64,000 nucleotides of DNA, taken from Coprococcus sp964488185 (GTDB taxonomy: Bacteria > Bacillota > Clostridia > Lachnospirales > Lachnospiraceae). The stretch lies in assembly GCA_964488185.1 (NCBI GenBank), contig CAZATW010000002.1, forward strand, positions 16,303 to 80,302, read 5' to 3'. The notes under the pieces are model-generated. The model was not told the DNA's origin and ran no database searches. It saw nothing but the letters and a program-made list of their open reading frames with translations. Positions 7,735 to 14,789 of this stretch are shown one piece after another. The first letter of the stretch is position 1, and every line of letters begins with the position of its first letter. The translations under genes were made by a program, and so were the position numbers.

Positions 7735-8712
7735 ATGCAGGAAATCATTGTAGAAAAAAATGAGGCTGACCAGAGACTTACAAAGCTTCTGATGAAATAT
7801 TTAAATAAGGCTCCGTCAAGCTTCATTTACAAAATGCTGCGTAAAAAAAATATTAAATTGAACGGTATAAGGGCAAAGGGGGATGAACTGCTAAAAAAGG
7901 GGGATGTCATTCAGCTTTATCTTTCTGATGAGACAATATCAGGATTTCAAAGTGAAAAGACATCCGTACCACCATCACCTTCCGGACACTTTAAGCTTAC
8001 GGTAATCTATGAGGATGATAATATTCTGATTGCAGACAAGCCTGTTGGAATATTATCCCAAAAAGCAGAAGCTTCTGACTATTCTATTAATGAGGCTTTT
8101 ATAGACTATATGCTGGAAAAAGGTGAGCTATCACAGGCACAGCTTCAGACCTTTAAGCCGTCTATCTGCAATCGATTAGACCGTAATACATCCGGTCTTA
8201 TTATTTGCGGAAAATCCTTAAGCGGAAGTCAGGAAATGAATTATATTATAAAAAACAGACTTGTGGACAAATATTATACCACCATTATTCATGGAGAACT
8301 GACAAAGGCCATCGACAGCAGATGCTATCATATCAAAGACGGAACCAAGGTTCATATATATGATAGAAGGCCAACGGACGGTAATGCTGCCGAGATACAT
8401 ACGATATTTGAGCCTGTTAAAACGGCAAACGGCTATACCCTTGTAAGGGTGAAGCTTATAACCGGCAAAACACACCAGATTCGGGCACAGGCTGCCCATC
8501 TGGGATTTTCCATAATCGGGGAACGAAAATATAACAACAATATCGGTTTAATCGATTTTAATAAACAGCATGGTCTTCAATATCATCTGTTGCATTGCGA
8601 GAGCCTATACTTTCACGACATCAAGGGTTCGCTCGATTATTTAAATGATAGAAAAATCACCTGTGAAAAGCCAAAGCTGTTTCAGAAGATAGAAAGGGAA
8701 TTGTTTGATTAA
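7735..8712 (+). CDS. RluA-family pseudouridine synthase
   Basis: A 325-residue enzyme that isomerises uridine to pseudouridine in rRNA or tRNA. An S4-like N-terminal region (LLMKYLNKAPSSFIYKMLRK, NGIRAKGDELLKKGDVI) precedes the catalytic core. The active-site aspartate is in the motif ICNRLDRNTSGLII, and family motifs GKTHQIRAQAAHLGF and IIGERKY follow. The frame extends upstream to a TTG at 7717, but ATG 7735, one base after the previous stop, is the natural start. A second, RluD-like paralogue lies at 56285. The target position is not predictable. Confidence 0.88.
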   Translation: MQEIIVEKNEADQRLTKLLMKYLNKAPSSFIYKMLRKKNIKLNGIRAKGDELLKKGDVIQLYLSDETISGFQSEKTSVPPSPSGHFKLTVIYEDDNILIADKPVGILSQKAEASDYSINEAFIDYMLEKGELSQAQLQTFKPSICNRLDRNTSGLIICGKSLSGSQEMNYIIKNRLVDKYYTTIIHGELTKAIDSRCYHIKDGTKVHIYDRRPTDGNAAEIHTIFEPVKTANGYTLVRVKLITGKTHQIRAQAAHLGFSIIGERKYNNNIGLIDFNKQHGLQYHLLHCESLYFHDIKGSLDYLNDRKITCEKPKLFQKIERELFD

Positions 8713-9249
8713 ATGGCTACATGGAATTCGAGAGGTCTGAGAGGTTCTACGCTTGAGGACATGATTAATTATACAAATGAATATTACAGGGAGAAAAGAC
8801 TTGCACTTGTACAAAAAATACCAACACCCATAAAGCCTGTCAAAATAGACAAGGACAGCAGCCAGATAACACTTGCCTATTTTGAAAAAGACTCAACTGT
8901 CGACTATATCGGTACTGTACAGGGAATCCCGATTTGTTTTGATGCGAAGGAATGTGCACAGGACACGTTTTCCATGCAGAACATCCATGAGCATCAGTAT
9001 CATTTTATGAAGGATTTCGAGTCACAACAGGGCATCAGCTTTCTGATTGTATTTTTCACTCATAGAAACAGCTTTTATTATATGCGGTTTTCTGAGCTAA
9101 AGAAATATGTCGAAAGAATTGAAAAAGGACACCCCAAGAATTTTCATTATCATGAGCTGGATAAGCACTATTTTCTTACGGGTAAAAACGGTGCCTTAGT
9201 CCATTACCTTGAGGGCATCCAGCTTGATTTATCTGAACGTGACGATTGA
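8713..9249 (+). CDS. recU: Holliday junction resolvase RecU
   Basis: 178 residues of the RecU family, the Gram-positive resolvase that cleaves four-way junctions in recombination and chromosome segregation. Family features include W.SRGLRGSTLE at the N-terminus, Y.G.VQGIPICFDAKE with the metal-binding Asp/Glu/Lys set, HEHQ..FMKDFE, and FLIVFFTHRNSFYYM. The start codon directly follows the stop of the rluA-type gene with no gap. The organism has RecU rather than RuvC, as is usual for Firmicutes. Confidence 0.92.
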   Translation: MATWNSRGLRGSTLEDMINYTNEYYREKRLALVQKIPTPIKPVKIDKDSSQITLAYFEKDSTVDYIGTVQGIPICFDAKECAQDTFSMQNIHEHQYHFMKDFESQQGISFLIVFFTHRNSFYYMRFSELKKYVERIEKGHPKNFHYHELDKHYFLTGKNGALVHYLEGIQLDLSERDD

Positions 9250-9295
9250 ACAAAATTGAAAAATACCGAATCAATATTGATTTGTAAAATAAATA

Positions 9296-9378
9296 TTGAC
9301 AAAGCCTGAAAGCTTACATATAATTAGCACGTTGCTAAATTATCAAGCTACCTGATTAGCACTTTAGTGTGTTAAATC
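9296..9378 (+). promoter_or_regulatory. his operon promoter with two overlapping palindromic operator candidates
   Basis: TTGACA (9296-9301), 17 bases, then TATAAT (9319-9324): a perfect consensus promoter. A perfect inverted repeat TTAGCA-CGT-TGCTAA (9324-9338) overlaps the end of the -10 and the predicted start site. A second, related repeat TTAGCAC...GTGTTAA (9356-9375) lies about 32 bases downstream. Such spacing suits a repressor covering the start site. From memory, TTAGCA-type palindromes have been linked to a TrpR-like HisR/YerC regulator in Firmicutes; that assignment is an inference. The repressor gene is not in the window. Confidence 0.75.
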
Positions 9379-9441
9379 AAACAAAATATTATTTTATCTT
9401 CAAATGATAACACTAAATTAAAAATTTAAGGAGAATATATT

Positions 9442-10695
9442 ATGCAGGACAAACTGTTGCAGACACCTGACGGCGTCAGAGACACCTATGATATTGAATG
9501 TAAAAAGAAAAGGAAAATTATCAATAAACTGCATCATGTTTTAGAGCTGTACAGCTACCATGACATAGAAACACCAACCTTTGAGTTTTTTGATATATTT
9601 AACAGGGATAAAGGCTCCGCTCCTTCAAATGAAATGTACAAGTTCTTTGACAGAGATAACAATACCCTTGTTTTAAGACCGGATATTACACCTAGTATCG
9701 CACGTTGTGTTGCAAAGTATTATTCTGATGAGGAGCTTCCTATCAGACTTTGTTACACAGGCAATACATATACAAACACATTAAAGCTGCAGGGAAAGCT
9801 GAAGGAGATAACCCAGATAGGGGCAGAGCTTATCAATGACGATTCTTCTGCGGCAGATGCGGAAATTATTGCTACGGTAATCGATTGTTTTATAGAGCTT
9901 GGGATTAGTGAATTTCAGATTGAAATAGGACAGATTGACTATTTCAAGGGGCTTGTGGCTGAATCAGATATTTCAAATGAGGCGGAGCTTCAGATAAGAG
10001 AGTACATCAATATCAAAAATTTCTTTGGACTTGAAGAATATTTGAAGAAGCTGGATTTAAACGAAAAGCTCAAGAAAGCCTTTATGTCCTTTGACAGTCT
10101 CTTTGGCGGCGAAAGTATGCTTGATGAAGCAGAAAAGCTGGTATCGAATCAGGTATCCCTGGATGCTGTAAACAGATTGAGAAGAGTATATAAGGCATTG
10201 CGTTATTATGGCTATGAGAAGTATATCGGCTTTGACCTGAGCATGTTAAATGGCTATAACTATTATACCGGAATTATATTCAGAGGTTATACCTACGGAA
10301 CAGGTAATGCGGTTCTTACAGGTGGCCGTTATAACAATCTGCTGAAGCAGTTTGGCAAGGATGCGCCATCTATCGGCTTTGCATTTTCAGTAGAAGAGCT
10401 GATTATGGCCATGAACAGACAAAACATTGAAATTGAGGTATCTTATTCCAATACGGTTATACTTTATGATATTGAAAATCAGGAGCCTGCCATAGGGCTT
10501 GGCATAAATCTTCGTTCCAAGGGCAGAAAGATAGAGCTTATCAGAAAATCCCACAGAAAGTCACTTGAAGATTATGTGGAATATGCAAAAAGAGAGCATT
10601 TCTCAGGTCTGCTTTATCTGAAGGACGGAAATACAATTACAGCATATGACCTGTTAAATGGCGAAACATCAGAAGTATATATTGACAAATTGTAA
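9442..10695 (+). CDS. hisZ: ATP phosphoribosyltransferase regulatory subunit HisZ
   Basis: A 417-residue protein related to histidyl-tRNA synthetase (class II catalytic fold) that lacks aminoacylation function. It forms the hetero-complex with short HisG. Visible are LLQTPDGVRDTYDIE, class II motif-like RPDITPSIAR, GNTYTN, and the late GGRYNNLLKQFG...IGFAFSVEEL region. It is first in the operon, with AAGGAG upstream. The following short-form hisG supports HisZ rather than a true HisS. Confidence 0.93.
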   Translation: MQDKLLQTPDGVRDTYDIECKKKRKIINKLHHVLELYSYHDIETPTFEFFDIFNRDKGSAPSNEMYKFFDRDNNTLVLRPDITPSIARCVAKYYSDEELPIRLCYTGNTYTNTLKLQGKLKEITQIGAELINDDSSAADAEIIATVIDCFIELGISEFQIEIGQIDYFKGLVAESDISNEAELQIREYINIKNFFGLEEYLKKLDLNEKLKKAFMSFDSLFGGESMLDEAEKLVSNQVSLDAVNRLRRVYKALRYYGYEKYIGFDLSMLNGYNYYTGIIFRGYTYGTGNAVLTGGRYNNLLKQFGKDAPSIGFAFSVEELIMAMNRQNIEIEVSYSNTVILYDIENQEPAIGLGINLRSKGRKIELIRKSHRKSLEDYVEYAKREHFSGLLYLKDGNTITAYDLLNGETSEVYIDKL

Positions 10696-10758
10696 TAAAC
10701 CAAGATAATTTATGTCATATGGTCATTATCCTGTGACAATATATAAGGAGATACATCA

Positions 10759-11406
10759 ATGAGGTATTTAACATTTGCCCTCGCAAAAGGGCGTTTAGCG
10801 AAAAAAACCCTGGCACTTCTTGAACAGATAGGAATTACCTGTGATGAAATGAAGGACCCGGATACAAGAAAGCTTATATTTGTAAATGAAGATTTAAAGT
10901 TTAAATTTTTTCTTTCCAAGGCAACAGATGTCCCAACCTATGTGGAATATGGTGCAGCTGATATCGGCGTAGTAGGAAAGGATACACTTCTTGAAGAAGG
11001 AAGAAATCTCTATGAGGTAATGGACCTTGGCTTTGGAAAATGCAGAATGTGTGTATGCGGTCCTGCATCAGCAAAAGAAATTCTGAAACGAAATGAAATC
11101 ATACGTGTTGCCAGCAAATATCCGGTTATCGCCAGGGATTATTTTAATAATCAAAAGAATCAGACGGTAGAAATTATAAAGCTCAACGGCTCTGTAGAGC
11201 TGGCGCCCATCGTCGGTCTTTCAGAGGTTATCGTGGATATCGTTGAAACAGGCAGCACATTAAGAGAAAACGGGCTTGAAGTTTTAGAGGAGATTTGCCC
11301 GCTGTCAGCCAGAATGGTGGTAAATCAGGTAAGTCTTAAGATGGAAAACCAGAGAATCAGAAAGCTTCTGGCAGACTTAAACGATTTGATAAGTAAGGAG
11401 GCATAA
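10759..11406 (+). CDS. hisG: ATP phosphoribosyltransferase, catalytic subunit, short form
   Basis: 215 residues. The enzyme catalyses the first step of histidine synthesis, from ATP and PRPP to phosphoribosyl-ATP. The start LTFALAKGRLAKKTL is typical. The PRPP-site region is DIVETGSTLRENGLE. The C-terminal histidine-binding regulatory domain of the long form is absent, so it depends on HisZ, which is encoded just upstream. AAGGAG precedes ATG 10759. Confidence 0.95.
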   Translation: MRYLTFALAKGRLAKKTLALLEQIGITCDEMKDPDTRKLIFVNEDLKFKFFLSKATDVPTYVEYGAADIGVVGKDTLLEEGRNLYEVMDLGFGKCRMCVCGPASAKEILKRNEIIRVASKYPVIARDYFNNQKNQTVEIIKLNGSVELAPIVGLSEVIVDIVETGSTLRENGLEVLEEICPLSARMVVNQVSLKMENQRIRKLLADLNDLISKEA

Positions 11407-11409
11407 GCT

Positions 11410-12705
11410 ATGAGAATAGTTGAATTAAATCAAGATACAAAAAAGGATATATTAAATAATCTGTTAAAGAGAAGTCCCTCCAATTACGGTGATTATGCTG
11501 CCACAGTAGAGGCAATCGTAAATGATGTAAGGGATAACGGAGATGCCGCATTGTTTTCCTATACAAAGAAATTTGACAAAGCGGACATCACAGCCGACAA
11601 TGTTCTGGTTACAAAAGAGGAAATCGAGTATGCCTATACACAGGTAGACAAGGAGCTTCTGGATGTCATCAGAAAGGCAAAGGAAAACATAAGAGAATAT
11701 CACGAAAAACAGAAGCAGTACAGCTGGTTCGACTCCAAGCCAAACGGAACGCTTCTGGGACAGAAGGTATCGGCTCTTGCTTCCGTAGGTGTCTATGTTC
11801 CCGGCGGAAAAGCGGTCTATCCATCCTCCGTTCTGATGAACGTAATGCCTGCAAAGGTTGCCGACGTTGAAAATATTATCATGACTACACCTTGTAATGC
11901 AGAGGGGGAGGTATATGCCACTACGCTTGTTGCTGCAAATGAAGCAGGCGTTACAGCTATTTATAAGGCAGGCGGAGCGCAGGCTATCGCCGCTCTTGCC
12001 TATGGAACAGAAAGTATTCCAAAGGTAGACAAGATTGTTGGCCCGGGAAATATATTTGTTGCGCTTGCAAAAAGAGCGGTATACGGACATGTCAGCATCG
12101 ATTCCATAGCAGGACCTTCAGAGGTTCTTGTGCTTGCTGACGATACGGCAAACCCGCGATATGTAGCTGCCGACCTGTTATCACAGGCGGAACATGATGA
12201 GATGGCATCAGCCATTCTTGTTACGACATCAAAGGCTTTGGCAGAAAAAGTATCCGTTCAGGTGGATGCATTTATAGAAGAATTGTCCAGAAAAGAAATC
12301 ATGAGAAAGTCGATTGATAACTACGGATATATACTTCTTGCAGACAGCTTAAATGATGCTATTGATGCCGTAAATGACATCGCATCAGAACATCTTGAAA
12401 TCGTAACAGCAAATCCTTTTGATGTTATGACAAGAATCAGAAATGCAGGCGCTATCTTTATAGGAGAGTATTCCTCCGAGCCGCTTGGTGACTATTTTGC
12501 AGGACCGAACCACGTTCTGCCGACTAACGGAACAGCAAAATTCTTCTCGCCACTTTCGGTTGATGATTTCATTAAGAAATCAAGTATTATATACTATTCA
12601 AAGGAGGCTCTTGAAGCTGTACATAAGGATATTGAAAGCTTTGCAAAGGCAGAACAGCTGACAGCACACGCAAACTCAATCGCCGTCAGATTCGAGCAAG
12701 ATTAA
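11410..12705 (+). CDS. hisD: Histidinol dehydrogenase
   Basis: 431 residues. Oxidises L-histidinol to histidine in two NAD-dependent steps, with Zn2+. Signatures: GVYVPGGKAVYPSSVLM, the long GPGNIFVALAKRAV and IDSIAGPSEVLVLAD motifs, QAEHDE (zinc/catalytic region), and GPNHVLPTNGTAKF. It starts 3 bases after hisG, with AAGGAGG in the hisG end, so it is translationally linked. Confidence 0.96.
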   Translation: MRIVELNQDTKKDILNNLLKRSPSNYGDYAATVEAIVNDVRDNGDAALFSYTKKFDKADITADNVLVTKEEIEYAYTQVDKELLDVIRKAKENIREYHEKQKQYSWFDSKPNGTLLGQKVSALASVGVYVPGGKAVYPSSVLMNVMPAKVADVENIIMTTPCNAEGEVYATTLVAANEAGVTAIYKAGGAQAIAALAYGTESIPKVDKIVGPGNIFVALAKRAVYGHVSIDSIAGPSEVLVLADDTANPRYVAADLLSQAEHDEMASAILVTTSKALAEKVSVQVDAFIEELSRKEIMRKSIDNYGYILLADSLNDAIDAVNDIASEHLEIVTANPFDVMTRIRNAGAIFIGEYSSEPLGDYFAGPNHVLPTNGTAKFFSPLSVDDFIKKSSIIYYSKEALEAVHKDIESFAKAEQLTAHANSIAVRFEQD

Positions 12706-12750
12706 TATTTGATATATGAGCTTCGTAGTGGTATAATCAATGTCACTATA

Positions 12751-12781
12751 ATATAGATGTATTTTATAAATACGTCTATAT
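12751..12781 (+). other. 14-bp hairpin between hisD and hisB
   Basis: ATATAGATGTATTT (12751-12764) pairs with AAATACGTCTATAT (12768-12781). The loop is TAT and the only imperfection is a single G-U in RNA. It is AT-rich and followed by CGATTATC, not a T-run. It lies in a 204-base gap inside the his operon, where it could be an mRNA processing or stability element or a weak attenuator. Confidence 0.5.
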
Positions 12782-12909
12782 CGATTATCAGAATTCATGT
12801 AGACTACGTTATTTATAACTTCATGGATACGAAAAAAAATAACTATTTTTATGAGGTACACAGCCACATATAGATGGCGTCCCCATACACAATACAAGGA
12901 GATGACAAA

Positions 12910-13503
12910 ATGGCAGACAGAGCAGTAAAATGCACAAGAAAAACAGGTGAAACCGATATAACACTTGAGCTGAATCTTGACGGTAAAGGCAATACAAAGA
13001 TTGATACCGGTATCGGTTTCTTTGACCATATGCTTACAAGCTTTGCAAAGCATGGCTTCTTTGACCTGAATCTTACGGTAAAAGGCGATTTATATGTGGA
13101 TTCACATCACACGATTGAAGACACAGGAATTGTACTTGGAAAGGCAATAAAGGGTGCTCTGGGAGATAAGAAATCTATCAAGCGATTTGGAAACTTTTTT
13201 CTGCCGATGGATGAAACGCTTGTCATGTGTGCCATTGATTTATCCGGAAGGCCTTATCTTGTATACGATTTAAAGCTTACAACGGAAAGAGTAGGATATT
13301 TTGATACACAGATGGTTAAGGAATTCTTCTATGCCGTTTCCTATGGCGCAGAAATGAATTTGAACTTGAAGCAATTTTCCGGTTCAAATGACCATCACAT
13401 TATAGAAGCTGCCTTTAAGGCATTTGCCAAGGCGCTTGATGAAGCAACTTCTATAGACGAAAGATTAAACGGTAAAGTATTATCCACAAAGGGTTCACTT
13501 TAA
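12910..13503 (+). CDS. hisB: Imidazoleglycerol-phosphate dehydratase, monofunctional
   Basis: 197 residues of the IGPD family, which dehydrates imidazole glycerol phosphate to imidazole acetol phosphate using a di-manganese site. Metal-binding histidine motifs are visible: GFFDHML, DSHHTIEDTGI and GSNDHHIIEAAFKAFAKAL. There is no histidinol-phosphatase domain. ATG 12910 has AAGGAGATGACAAA ahead of it; an earlier ATG at 12874 in frame lacks a ribosome site and would add residues unlike the family. Confidence 0.95.
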   Translation: MADRAVKCTRKTGETDITLELNLDGKGNTKIDTGIGFFDHMLTSFAKHGFFDLNLTVKGDLYVDSHHTIEDTGIVLGKAIKGALGDKKSIKRFGNFFLPMDETLVMCAIDLSGRPYLVYDLKLTTERVGYFDTQMVKEFFYAVSYGAEMNLNLKQFSGSNDHHIIEAAFKAFAKALDEATSIDERLNGKVLSTKGSL

Positions 13504-13516
13504 GGAGGTTACTATT

Positions 13517-14776
13517 ATGTACAAAAAGATTATACCTTGTCTTGACCTTGACAACGCTGTTGAAATGGCAAAGTTTTACAATGATGCAGGAGCTGATGAA
13601 ATTGCATTCTTCGACAGCAAAGCAACGAAGGAAGGCAGAGAAGCAGATATAGCAACAATCAAGGAAATATGTAAAAATGTAGATATCCCCCTTTTAGCCT
13701 GCGGTGGTGTAAGACGCCTTGAAGATATCAAGAAAATGCTATATGCAGGTGCCTCAAAGGTTTGTATGAAATCAGCCGCCCTGAATAATCCCGAACTGGT
13801 TACAGAAGCAGCAGACCGTTTCGGCTCCGAAAGAATTATTGTTACCATCGATTTAAGCGAGTGTGAAAATCCGGTAGAATATGCAGCAACACTTAAGAAG
13901 CTGGGTGCAGGGGAATTATTGCTCCTTCATAATAATCAGGTGCCTGACTATATCGACATTGTTAAGGAAATCAGAAACAAGGTTGCATTGCCTATCATTG
14001 TTTCGACATATGCAACTGACGGCGAAGCTGTAGCCGGCATGATAAAAGATACGAATGCCGAGTCCATTTCGCTTTATAATCTTGCTCAAATGGATATAAT
14101 GGAAATGAAACAGGCATGTGTTAAAGAAAATCTTACAATGAATACATTTGAAAGCAGCATCAGCTTTGATGAATTCAAGCTGAATTCAGACGGACTGATT
14201 CCTTGTATTGTTCAGCACTACAAGACAGGTGAAGTCCTGATGATGGCATACATGAATAAAGAATCCTATGATATGACGATAAGGACAGGCCGCATGACCT
14301 ATTGGAGTAGAAGCAGACAGGAATTATGGGTAAAGGGAGAAACATCAGGTCATTTCCAATTTGTAAAATCCCTGTCACTTGACTGTGATAAGGATACACT
14401 TCTTGCCAAGGTTTCACAGATCGGAGCCGCCTGCCATACAGGAAGTCCGACATGCTTCTTTACAAATCTTGTAAAGAAAGAATATAATGACACAAATCCT
14501 ATCAAGGTATTTGAAGAAGAGTACAATATTATCGTTGACAGAAAAGATAATCCAAAGGAAGGCTCTTACACAAATTATTTGTTTGATAAGGGTATCGATA
14601 AAATACTGAAGAAGGTAGGAGAAGAGGCAACCGAAATCGTGATTGCGGCCAAAAATCCTGATTCAGAAGAATTAAAATATGAAATTTCAGATTTCTTATA
14701 TCATCTTATGGTTCTTATGGTAGAACGTGGCGTAAGCTGGACCGATATTACAAAAGAGCTGGCTGATAGAAGATAG
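13517..14776 (+). CDS. hisIE: HisF/HisA-like domain fused to HisIE (PRA-CH / PRA-PH)
   Basis: A 419-residue three-part protein. Residues 1 to about 205 are a shortened HisF/HisA-type barrel: IIPCLD with Asp10, YNDAGADEIAFFD, ACGGVRR and VTIDLS with Asp112. The GRVVKG loop is missing, and VSTYATDG replaces the usual GG phosphate-binding signature. Residues about 223-320 are HisI (PR-AMP cyclohydrolase): SRSRQELWVKGETSG at 264-278, DCDKD at 289-293, and zinc ligands near C306, H307 and C313. Residues about 325-419 are HisE (PR-ATP pyrophosphatase) with KVGEEATE at 366-373. HisIE should work; the N-terminal domain's activity is uncertain. It starts 13 bases after hisB, with AAGGAGG. Confidence 0.9.
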   Translation: MYKKIIPCLDLDNAVEMAKFYNDAGADEIAFFDSKATKEGREADIATIKEICKNVDIPLLACGGVRRLEDIKKMLYAGASKVCMKSAALNNPELVTEAADRFGSERIIVTIDLSECENPVEYAATLKKLGAGELLLLHNNQVPDYIDIVKEIRNKVALPIIVSTYATDGEAVAGMIKDTNAESISLYNLAQMDIMEMKQACVKENLTMNTFESSISFDEFKLNSDGLIPCIVQHYKTGEVLMMAYMNKESYDMTIRTGRMTYWSRSRQELWVKGETSGHFQFVKSLSLDCDKDTLLAKVSQIGAACHTGSPTCFFTNLVKKEYNDTNPIKVFEEEYNIIVDRKDNPKEGSYTNYLFDKGIDKILKKVGEEATEIVIAAKNPDSEELKYEISDFLYHLMVLMVERGVSWTDITKELADRR

Positions 14777-14789
14777 GGAGGACATAAAA

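Noticed and set aside
9250..9441. Possible T-box or histidine attenuator before hisZ
   Set aside because: No T-box core (GGGTGGNACCGCG-like), no histidine-codon leader and no terminator were seen; promoter plus palindromes explain the region better.
11464..12090. A 208-codon open frame on the minus strand inside hisD
   Set aside because: hisD is unambiguous on the plus strand. The antisense product has no family features and an odd Cys/Tyr/Ser-rich composition, so it is a shadow frame.
13517..14140. A frameshift or assembly error causing the shortened HisF-like domain
   Set aside because: The frame is continuous, the remaining motifs are evenly spaced, and the missing loop cannot be found in another frame nearby.
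14777..14789. Possible T-box before alaS
   Set aside because: The gap is only 13 bases.
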